DNA of 11,762 nucleotides, from assembly GCA_031272575.1 (NCBI GenBank), contig JAISTO010000178.1:1-11762 (forward strand), in the 5' to 3' direction. The notes under the pieces were generated by a model. The model saw nothing but the letters and a program-made list of their open reading frames with translations, did not search any database and was not told where the DNA came from. A program made the position numbers and the translations under genes. The stretch comes from Treponema sp. GTDB lineage: Bacteria; Spirochaetota; Spirochaetia; Treponematales; Breznakiellaceae. Positions 1 to 5,850 of this stretch are shown piece by piece. The stretch's first letter is position 1. Every line of letters begins with the position of its first letter.

Positions 1-130
1 CCACTCCCCTCGCGCCCTCCCCCCTTTTGCGCCTTCTGCGCCTTTGTGGTGGTATTTTTCCCTCACCCCTCCCGCTCCGCGCCCCCGCACCATGCTCAAG
101 TCCCAATTCCCAAGTCCCAAGTCCCAAGCA
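1..130. repeat. Intergenic heptad repeat element, copy 1 (cut by window edge)
   Basis: No gene is seen here. The right part (61-127) aligns without gaps to 4291-4357, with roughly four in five bases matching. It contains the shared GCCCCCGCA core (81-89) followed by 7-bp units of the type AAGTCCC or AATTCCC, with CCC runs at 102, 109, 116 and 123. On the minus strand these read as G3N4 repeats lying immediately after the priA stop codon. The left part (25-60) is different: it has a GCGCCTT direct repeat and a short T-rich stretch. I see no hairpin-plus-U-run terminator for priA. Confidence 0.8.
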
Positions 131-2302
131 CTACAGCACCGCCACCGGATCCACATCCACCTCCAAAAACACCTTCGGATCGCGCTCCTGCTCGCAGCGC
201 TTAAGGATTGCGCGGGCGGCCGCGTGAAGAGGGCCCATGCGGGGGCCGCGGAGGATCAGGTGGCGGCGGTGGCTGCCGTTCAGGACGCTGAGGGGGCACT
301 CCGCCGGACCCAGCACGTCCGCGCCGGGCGGCAGGAGGGGCGCGGCCAGTTCCGCGAGGCGCGCGATCGCCCGATCCGCGCGGCCCGCGTCCTTCGAGCG
401 GATCGTGAAGCGGATGAGGCGCGTGAAGGGCGGGAAGCGGAGCGCCTCCCGCTGGGGGAGTTCCCGCGCGAAAAAGCCCTCCACATCGAGGGCGCAGGAG
501 CGGCGTATCGCCTCGTCCTCGGGGCGGAAACTCTGCACGATCACGAGGCCGTCCGGGAAGTAGCGGCCCGAGCGCCCGGCCACCTGCACCACCAGCGAAA
601 AGACCCGCTCCGCCGCGCGGAAGTCCGGCAGTTGCAGGCCCGTGTCCGCAAGCACCACCCCCACGAGGCGCACCCCCGGAAAGTTGAGGCCCTTGGCGAC
701 CATCTGCGTGCCGAGCAGCAGGTCCAGTTCCCCGGCGCGGAACCGGTCGAGGGTCTCCTTCAGGCACTCGGCGTTCCCCTGCGTGTCCGCGTCGGCCCGC
801 GCGATGCGCAAATCCGGAAACGCGGCGCGCACCTCCTCCTCGACCAGTTCCGTGCCCACGCCGCGGAAGCCCGCCTCAAGTGACCCGCACTGCGGACAGA
901 CCGCGGGCGGCGCTGCCGAGTACCCGCAGTAATGACACGAGGCCCTGCCCGCGGCCTTGTGCCAGGTGAGGGACACGGAGCAGCGCTTGCATTGCAGCAC
1001 GAAGCCGCAGGAGGGGCAGCGGTAAAAATGCGCGAAGCCCCGCCGGTTCAAAAACAGGATAGTCTGCCGCCCCATCAAAAAAGTTTTGCGGATTTCCTCT
1101 TTCAGGCCGCGGCTCAGTACCCCCCCCTCCCCGGCCAGAGGCACGAGGCGTATGGACGGCAGGGTCCCCCCCGCGAGGCGGCGCGTCAGATTGAGGCGCT
1201 GTATGCCGCCTTCCTGCATCATGCGCCAGGCCTCGGCGGAGGGCGTCGCGGAGCCCATCAGGAGGCGGGCGCCCGTCCGGGCGCAGCGGTGCATGGCCGC
1301 CTGCCGGGCATGGTAGCGGGGCGCGCTCCCCGACTTGTAGGACCCGTCCTGCTCCTCGTCGATAATCACGAGCCCCAGGCGGCGCAGCGGCGCAAACACC
1401 GCGCTCCGCGGCCCCACCACAATCCGCGCCTCCCCCCGCCTGATCCGCTGCCACTCGGCCAGCCGCGCGCCGCTCTTCATCCCCGAGTGCATCGTCGCGG
1501 CCGTGCTCCCGAAGCGCTTCCCGATCACCTCCGCGGTCTGGTGGGTCAGCGAAATCTCCGGCACGAGGTAGATCACCGATTTCCCCTCGGCAAGCGTCCG
1601 TTCCGCGGCCCGCAAAAACACCTCGGTCTTCCCCGAGCCCGTAATACCGTACAAATAAAACAAGGAGGGGGGGCGATTACCATTCCCTTTTTCCGTAACG
1701 GCGGGATCACCTTCCGCCCCCCCCCCGCGCGCACTTCGTTGCGCGCTCCCCCCCTGATGCGTCAACCCTTGCTCCGTAATTGCTTGTTGTACCCCCCCCC
1801 CCTGGTACGCGCGTACTTGTTCCGCAATTGTTTGTGGTACCTCCCCCCCCTCCCGCGGCTCCTCCGCGAAGATCGCGTCGAGGGCATCCTGCTGCTCTTC
1901 CGACAGGGTGAGCGGGGAAGCGGTCATCTCCTCAGACGCGGCAAGACCCGGGGTATCAGCGGCCCTGCGCCCCGAAGGGAGCATAGCGCCCAGGGCCTGC
2001 CCCAGGCTGCAGAAGTAGTACGCGGCCACCCACTTTGCAAGATCGAGGGTCTCTTCGTCGAAGAGCGGCTCCTTGTCCACCACCCGCCGGATCTGCTTCA
2101 GGGCCTTGCCTTCCAGCCCCTCCGGGGGGCCGGGGCTCTCACTCACAACGAAGCCCGCCGCGTCCCGCGAGCCGAGGGGGACCATCACCCGCTTCCCCAC
2201 CGCGGCCTCGCCCTTCGCGTCTATCCGGTAACTAAGCACCTTGTCGTAGGGGATGTTAAAGACGACCCCGAAGCAGGGGCCCTCCGCGTTCAGGCTTTCC
2301 AT
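131..2302 (-). CDS. priA: Primosomal protein N' (replication restart helicase PriA)
   Basis: PriA is a 3'-to-5' DNA helicase that recognises stalled or collapsed forks and reloads the replicative helicase. The 723-residue product has an N-terminal 3'-end-binding region (about 1-105), Walker A GITGSGKT (219-226), the DEEQ box (315-318), motif SAT (351-353), and eight zinc-binding cysteines at 429, 432, 438, 441, 456, 459, 469 and 472. Helicase motifs QMVAKGLNFP (533-542) and QVAGRSGR (573-580) follow. Total length is normal for the family, but the usual winged-helix segment between ~105 and the first helicase helix appears absent. Instead a ~60-residue repetitive insert (about 149-211) separates LTLSEEQQDAL (131-141) from Walker A. 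No frameshift is seen. The ATG at 2302 is the first possible start in frame. An AGGAG lies 16 nt before it, too far for ideal use, and sits beside an overlapping 8-codon ORF. The gene follows the small gene at 2316-2594 by 13 nt. Confidence 0.97.
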   Translation of the reverse strand: MESLNAEGPCFGVVFNIPYDKVLSYRIDAKGEAAVGKRVMVPLGSRDAAGFVVSESPGPPEGLEGKALKQIRRVVDKEPLFDEETLDLAKWVAAYYFCSLGQALGAMLPSGRRAADTPGLAASEEMTASPLTLSEEQQDALDAIFAEEPREGGEVPQTIAEQVRAYQGGGVQQAITEQGLTHQGGSAQRSARGGGAEGDPAVTEKGNGNRPPSLFYLYGITGSGKTEVFLRAAERTLAEGKSVIYLVPEISLTHQTAEVIGKRFGSTAATMHSGMKSGARLAEWQRIRRGEARIVVGPRSAVFAPLRRLGLVIIDEEQDGSYKSGSAPRYHARQAAMHRCARTGARLLMGSATPSAEAWRMMQEGGIQRLNLTRRLAGGTLPSIRLVPLAGEGGVLSRGLKEEIRKTFLMGRQTILFLNRRGFAHFYRCPSCGFVLQCKRCSVSLTWHKAAGRASCHYCGYSAAPPAVCPQCGSLEAGFRGVGTELVEEEVRAAFPDLRIARADADTQGNAECLKETLDRFRAGELDLLLGTQMVAKGLNFPGVRLVGVVLADTGLQLPDFRAAERVFSLVVQVAGRSGRYFPDGLVIVQSFRPEDEAIRRSCALDVEGFFARELPQREALRFPPFTRLIRFTIRSKDAGRADRAIARLAELAAPLLPPGADVLGPAECPLSVLNGSHRRHLILRGPRMGPLHAAARAILKRCEQERDPKVFLEVDVDPVAVL
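1667..1858 (-). repeat. In-frame repeat insertion with long G tracts inside priA
   Basis: Read on the coding strand this stretch holds five G homopolymers: 8 (1843-1850), 11 (1792-1802), 7 (1748-1754), 10 (1717-1726) and 7 (1667-1673). Between them are three degenerate units encoding TIAEQV-RAYQGG, AITEQG-LTHQGG and AVTEKG-NGNRPP. The first two units are 48 bp apart and align along about 30 bp. A stem of GCGCGCA/TGCGCGC (1727-1746) separates units 2 and 3, and a 12-bp palindrome, GTACGCGCGTAC (1805-1816), separates units 1 and 2. The borders coincide with the extra residues of PriA relative to the family. It looks like an inserted repeat element that kept the reading frame. Confidence 0.8.
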
Positions 2303-2315
2303 GCGGTGTTTTTCA

Positions 2316-2594
2316 TTACTCCTGCTTGAGCCCCGCGGGACTGATATCCGCGGAAAAGTACACGGCCGGTACCGCTGCGGGGACCGCGGGCGTTTGCACC
2401 GCGGCCTCGACGAGCACCGGAGACCGCGCGGGGGGCTGCGCCGCGCCGGTCTTCGTGTCGTTTGAGGAGAACCACGAACATCGCGAAAGAATCCGGAGCA
2501 GCGCCAGAAGCACCGCGGTGATGCCGCCCCACGCGGAGCCTGTCGCTATCCTTTTTCTTTTTTCCCCTTTTGTCTCTTTTTCGTTTTGTTCCAT
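2316..2594 (-). CDS. Small predicted single-pass membrane protein, unknown function
   Basis: I do not recognise this 92-residue protein. It has a charged, lysine- and glutamate-rich N-terminus (about 1-18), one hydrophobic segment (about 20-36, WGGITAVLLALLRIL), then a tail rich in proline, alanine and valine. That layout suggests a cytoplasmic or periplasmic tail anchored to the inner membrane. The ATG at 2594 is chosen over an in-frame TTG at 2624, because the TTG lies in the U-run of the glyA terminator. No strong ribosome binding site precedes either start. The gene ends 13 nt before priA and its TAA stop overlaps an ATG (TAATG), so it is probably co-transcribed with priA. A same-length ORF exists on the opposite strand (2326-2634). 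I prefer the minus-strand reading because of the membrane segment and the spacing to priA, but the call is uncertain. Confidence 0.5.
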   Translation of the reverse strand: MEQNEKETKGEKRKRIATGSAWGGITAVLLALLRILSRCSWFSSNDTKTGAAQPPARSPVLVEAAVQTPAVPAAVPAVYFSADISPAGLKQE

Positions 2595-2622
2595 GGGTAC
2601 CCTGCCTGTTACGCGCCGATAC

Positions 2623-2653
2623 AAAAACCTCTAAAAACTGAAGTTTTTAGAGG
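2623..2653 (-). terminator. Intrinsic terminator of glyA
   Basis: On the minus strand a perfect 12-bp stem (CCTCTAAAAACT pairing with AGTTTTTAGAGG) closed by a 2-nt TC is followed at once by TTTTTG. In practice the inner pairs would open to give a larger loop. The stem begins within the last codons of glyA and includes its TAA stop. This cleanly separates glyA from the small gene and priA downstream. Confidence 0.9.
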
Positions 2654-4155
2654 CCGAAGGCCCGCTTGAGCAGGCCGAGGTCCAGTTCGGGGTACACGGG
2701 AAAGCGCCCCAGGAGCGCCGCGACCCGCTCGAGGCTCTCGGCCTTCGCCCCCTCGGAGACGAGGTGCTTCGCCTTGCCCGCCGCTCCCGTGCGGGGGTCA
2801 GGGGCCGGGGACGTGTTCTCGAGCACCATGCTGATGATAGCGGCCAGTTCCTCCATTTCGGCTGCCCCCATGCCCAGGGTGGTAACCGCGGCCGTGCCTA
2901 TCCGCATGCCGGAGGTGTACCAGGGGCCGTTGGGGTCGAAGGGCAGGGCGTTGCGGTTCGCGGTGATGCGGCACTCGTGGAGGCTCGACTCGGCCTGGCG
3001 GCCGGTGATACCCGTGCCGCTCACGTCCATGAGGAAGAGGTGATTGTCCGTCCCGCCGGTGAGGACGTTGAGGCCCCGCTTCGCGCAGGCGGCGGCGAGG
3101 GCGCGGCTGTTTTCGACGATGCGGGCCGCGTAGGCGCGGAACGCGGGGGCACCCGCCTCTTTGAACGCGACCCCCTTGGCCGCGATGACATGGGGGAGCG
3201 GCCCCCCCATCGTGAGCGGGCAGCCGCGGTCGAGCGCGTCCGCGAACTCCGCGGTGGAAAGCACGAAGCCGCCGCGGGGCCCCCGCAGCGTCTTGTGCGT
3301 TGTACTGGTGACTATGTGCGCCCAGGCGACCGGATCGTAATCGCCGGAAAAAACCTTGCCCGCCACGAGGCCGGCAAAGTGGGCCATGTCCACCATTAAG
3401 ACCGCGCCCGCCTTATCCGCGATCTCCCTGAAGCGCCGGAAATTGATTTTCCGCGGGTATGCGGAAAAGCCCGCGAGGAGCACGAGGGGCCTGACCGCAA
3501 GCGCCTGGCGCTCGATCTCGTCGTAATCGAGGAGCCCCGTTTCCCGCGAGACCGTGTAGCCGTAAGTATCGAAGAGTTTGCCTGACATATTCTGCCGGTA
3601 CCCGTGGGTAAGGTGCCCGCCGGAATAGTAATCCTGCCCGAGCAGGCGCTGATTGCCGAGCGAGGAGCGCAGTTCGCGCCACTGGACGTCGGTCAATTTG
3701 TACAGGTTTTTTTCGCCCGCCTTTTCCAGGAAGGGCGCTTCGACCCGGGTGGTCAAAATGGCCCAATACGCCAGCATATTGGCGTCCGCACCGCAGGCAG
3801 GCTGCACATTGGCGTACTCCGCGCCGAAGAGCGCGCGCGCCTCCTCCTGGGTAAGGGCCTCGACCGCGTCGACGTTCTCGTTGCCCGCGTAAAACCGGCG
3901 GCCCGAAACGCCCTCCGCGTACTTGTCGGTAAAGAGGTTTCCCATCGCCAGCTGCACCGCGAGGGAGCAGTAGTTTTCGCTTGCGATCAGTTTGACGCGC
4001 TTGCGCTGATTTTCCAGTTCGCGCACAATGTAATGCGCGATTTCAGGCGCCGACCGGGACACTTCAGCAAGATTGCAAAGGTACGCAAGGAGCGGCACAT
4101 TGACCGCCCCCGGCGTCGTCTGTGCCAGATAGGCACTCACGGGGTTTTCTTTCAT
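2647..4155 (-). CDS. glyA: Serine hydroxymethyltransferase, long spirochaete-type form
   Basis: GlyA is a cytoplasmic PLP enzyme that converts serine and tetrahydrofolate to glycine and 5,10-methylene-tetrahydrofolate, feeding one-carbon metabolism. Visible signatures are IASENYCS (57-64), KYAEGVSGRRFYAGNENVD (78-96), the PLP-contacting MVDMAHFAGL with D256 and H259, the Schiff-base lysine K288 in TSTTHKTLRGPRGG, and R418 in SGMRIGTAAVTT. At 502 residues it exceeds the usual ~420. Much of the excess is an N-terminal extension of about 30 residues and an insert around 130-190. I recall similar long forms in Treponema. The ATG at 4155 has no Shine-Dalgarno sequence, but a strong promoter places the transcription start at the ATG, so translation may be leaderless. 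It is divergent from the gntR-led operon. Confidence 0.96.
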   Translation of the reverse strand: MKENPVSAYLAQTTPGAVNVPLLAYLCNLAEVSRSAPEIAHYIVRELENQRKRVKLIASENYCSLAVQLAMGNLFTDKYAEGVSGRRFYAGNENVDAVEALTQEEARALFGAEYANVQPACGADANMLAYWAILTTRVEAPFLEKAGEKNLYKLTDVQWRELRSSLGNQRLLGQDYYSGGHLTHGYRQNMSGKLFDTYGYTVSRETGLLDYDEIERQALAVRPLVLLAGFSAYPRKINFRRFREIADKAGAVLMVDMAHFAGLVAGKVFSGDYDPVAWAHIVTSTTHKTLRGPRGGFVLSTAEFADALDRGCPLTMGGPLPHVIAAKGVAFKEAGAPAFRAYAARIVENSRALAAACAKRGLNVLTGGTDNHLFLMDVSGTGITGRQAESSLHECRITANRNALPFDPNGPWYTSGMRIGTAAVTTLGMGAAEMEELAAIISMVLENTSPAPDPRTGAAGKAKHLVSEGAKAESLERVAALLGRFPVYPELDLGLLKRAFGL

Positions 4156-4161
4156 GTGAGG

Positions 4162-4190
4162 AAATTAGCGGATAGAGAGCCTTTTGTCAA
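4162..4190 (-). promoter_or_regulatory. Sigma-70-type promoter of glyA
   Basis: On the minus strand there is a perfect -35 TTGACA (4190-4185), a 17-bp spacer and a -10 TAATTT (4167-4162). The -10 ends 6 nt before the glyA ATG, so the predicted transcription start falls at or within a base or two of the start codon. Confidence 0.8.
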
Positions 4191-4203
4191 GGGGCCAGGC
4201 GGG

Positions 4204-4357
4204 CGGTGGAGTAGGGAGTAGGGAGTAGGAGAATGATGCCACGCACCCCACGCCCCCCACTCCCCAAGCGCTCCGCGCCCACCCCGCTGCCCTCACTCGC
4301 TCCACCCCACGCCCCCGCATAACGCCCAAGTCCCAAGTCCCAATTCCCAAGTCCCAA
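4204..4357. repeat. Intergenic heptad repeat element, copy 2
   Basis: The left side has in-phase 7-bp units CGGTGGA, GTAGGGA, GTAGGGA, GTAGGAG (4204-4231). The right side has CCC runs every 7 bp at 4325, 4332, 4339, 4346 and 4353. The middle is C-rich, with CCCTCAC and GCCCCCGCA blocks shared with copy 1. The element fills the gap between the glyA -35 box and the gntR promoter region. No ORF is supported in the 301-bp gap between glyA and gntR. Confidence 0.8.
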
Positions 4358-4419
4358 CAGGCACCACGCGCTCCTCGCTCGCCTTTTCCCGCTTTTTTCA
4401 CATTATTCGCACAAACCCC

Positions 4420-4448
4420 TTGACAAACTTTTCACGATATTGTATCAT
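4420..4448 (+). promoter_or_regulatory. Sigma-70-type promoter of the gntR-led export operon
   Basis: There is a perfect -35 TTGACA (4420-4425), a 17-bp spacer and a -10 TATCAT (4443-4448). The ATG of the regulator gene is only 8 nt after the -10, so the predicted transcript starts at or next to the start codon. Confidence 0.82.
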
Positions 4449-4471
4449 TATCCTAGATGACTAATACATTA
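4438..4471. promoter_or_regulatory. Candidate operator: imperfect dyad over -10 and start codon of gntR
   Basis: Arms TGTAT (4441-4445) and ATACA (4464-4468) lie symmetrically about a central CTAG (4453-4456), with further matches at 4438-4439/4470-4471, 4447/4462 and 4449/4460. A spaced, AT-rich dyad over the core promoter suits autorepression by a YtrA-type GntR protein. Binding is inferred from symmetry and position only. Confidence 0.5.
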
Positions 4472-4885
4472 GCACAACCGGCTGGGGTGATCGGGCCGGG
4501 GGACTTCTCGCTCGACAGCGCGTCTGATGCGCCGATCTACCGGCAGATCATACAGCAGATCGAGTATGGGCTGCTTTCCGGCAGGATGCGGCGGGGTGAC
4601 CGGCTGCCGACTATACGCGCCCTGGCGGTGGCGTTGAAGGCGAACCCGAACACGATCGCCCGGGCCTACGGGGAACTGGAGATACGCGGCGTACTCAGCA
4701 CGCAGGTGGGGAGCGGCACCTTCATCTCCACCGCCTCTCCCCCCGCGGCGTCAGAGGAAGCGCGGGCTCAGAAAGTGGGAGAGGTGCTCGATCGCTTCAT
4801 GAAGGATATGCGTGACCTTGGGGTATCCCGGAAGGAACTCGCAAGGATGGTAAAAGAACGGATTAAGTCGGAGGCTATATGCTGA
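4457..4885 (+). CDS. GntR-family repressor, YtrA-type (short C-terminal domain)
   Basis: This is a DNA-binding transcription factor of 142 residues. Residues ~25-91 form the GntR winged helix: APIYRQIIQQIEYGLLSG, RGDRLPTIRALA, the recognition helix NPNTIARAYGELEIRG, and wing VGSGTFIS. Only ~50 residues follow, too few for a FadR- or UTRA-type ligand domain, which places it in the YtrA subgroup. Those regulators typically head and repress ABC-transporter operons, matching its first position here. It probably dimerises through the short C-terminal helices. The start codon has no ribosome binding site but lies at the predicted transcription start. An in-frame GTG at 4487 is an alternative start, also without a good ribosome binding site. 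Its last codons overlap the next gene by 7 nt, implying coupled translation. The inducing signal cannot be read from the sequence. Confidence 0.92.
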   Translation: MTNTLAQPAGVIGPGDFSLDSASDAPIYRQIIQQIEYGLLSGRMRRGDRLPTIRALAVALKANPNTIARAYGELEIRGVLSTQVGSGTFISTASPPAASEEARAQKVGEVLDRFMKDMRDLGVSRKELARMVKERIKSEAIC

Positions 4886-5850
4886 AAAAAGAAAACCAGT
4901 CCGTCAAGGCGCTGATTAAGAACCCGCGGGCACAGAAGCGCCCGCGCTGGACTCAGGGGCTTGGCTGCGCGCTTTTTTGCTGCGCGCTCGGGGGGCTTGT
5001 ATTTGCGATGGGCTATGGAGCGATTGACGCGCCGGAGGCGGGCGCATGGGCGGGGGTTCACTCCCTTGCCCTCGCGGTCTCCCTGCTCCTGCCGCTGTCG
5101 CTCCTCCTTATGAGCGCGCACCGGGCGCTGGAATGGGAGCGCGTCGTCGTGCTCCGCATGGGCAAGTTTCACCGTGTGCGCGGGCCGGGGCTGTTTTTCA
5201 TCATCCCGTTTATCGACCGCGCCGCGCAGGTCATCGACATCCGCATTCGGGTGACGGACTTCTCCGCGCAGGAGACCCTGACCCGCGACTCGGTCACCTG
5301 CACGGTGGACGCGCTCTGCTTCTGGCTCGTGTGGGACCCGCAGAAGGCGGTGCTCGAAGTGCAGGACTACGAGGACGCGGTTATCCTGGCCAGCAAGACC
5401 GCGCTCCGCAGCGCGGTATCGTCCAGCGACCTGTCCACCTTTCTGGAGCGCGGGGACTTAATCGAAAAGCAGATTCAAGCGGAGGTGGACAAGAAGACGA
5501 CCGAGTGGGGCGTCACGGTGCAGTACATCGAGATAACGGACATACAGATCCCCCAGGCGCTGCAGGACCCGCTCTCGCGCCTCGCGCAGGCGGAGCGGGA
5601 GAAGAAGGGGCGCATACTGCTGGCCGAGGCGGAGATCGCGATCGCCCGCAAACTGGAGGAGGCGGTGACGATCTACGCGGCGAATGAGAGCGCGCTGAAA
5701 CTGAAGGTGCTCTCTATCCTGAACGAGGGCCTCAAGGCGGGCAACTCGATGATGCTCGTCCCCAACTCGATGGCCGAGGAACTAAAAACCCGCGACCTCT
5801 TCGGCCTCGCCGCCCTCAACGAGATACAAAACAAGGAGAAAAAAATATGA
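4879..5850 (+). CDS. SPFH/stomatin-like (slipin) membrane protein
   Basis: This 323-residue protein has a basic N-terminus, two membrane segments (about 26-46 and 60-79), then an SPFH/band-7 domain (about 84-245). Typical slipin strings are WERVVVLRMGKFHRVRGPGL, DIRIRVTDFSAQETLTRDSV and VDALCFWLVWDP. A charged coiled-coil region rich in alanine, glutamate and lysine (about 226-270) and the family-like MMLVPNS near 291-297 follow. SPFH proteins oligomerise on membranes and organise or protect membrane protein complexes. GGAGG at 4870-4874 precedes the ATG, which lies inside the end of gntR. The stop overlaps the start of the ABC ATPase (ATGA). No NfeD partner is present. The context suggests that it scaffolds or regulates the export complex encoded downstream, which is an inference. 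The paired N-terminal membrane segments are more than the single hairpin often seen in slipins. Confidence 0.9.
   Translation: MLKKENQSVKALIKNPRAQKRPRWTQGLGCALFCCALGGLVFAMGYGAIDAPEAGAWAGVHSLALAVSLLLPLSLLLMSAHRALEWERVVVLRMGKFHRVRGPGLFFIIPFIDRAAQVIDIRIRVTDFSAQETLTRDSVTCTVDALCFWLVWDPQKAVLEVQDYEDAVILASKTALRSAVSSSDLSTFLERGDLIEKQIQAEVDKKTTEWGVTVQYIEITDIQIPQALQDPLSRLAQAEREKKGRILLAEAEIAIARKLEEAVTIYAANESALKLKVLSILNEGLKAGNSMMLVPNSMAEELKTRDLFGLAALNEIQNKEKKI

Noticed and set aside
1667..1858. priA as a frameshifted pseudogene because of the G tracts
   Set aside because: The reading frame is open through all five tracts and the full set of helicase motifs follows in frame.
932..2329. Long plus-strand ORF (465 codons) antisense to priA
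   Set aside because: The opposite strand carries an unmistakable PriA with all helicase and zinc motifs. The plus-strand translation is low in hydrophobic core patterns and rich in Arg, Pro and Gly, as expected for a shadow of a GC-rich gene.
2326..2634. Plus-strand ORF of 102 codons opposite the small membrane-protein gene
   Set aside because: It has no clear ribosome binding site and no recognisable domain, and would run into the glyA terminator. The minus-strand reading has a membrane segment and couples to priA, though neither is certain.
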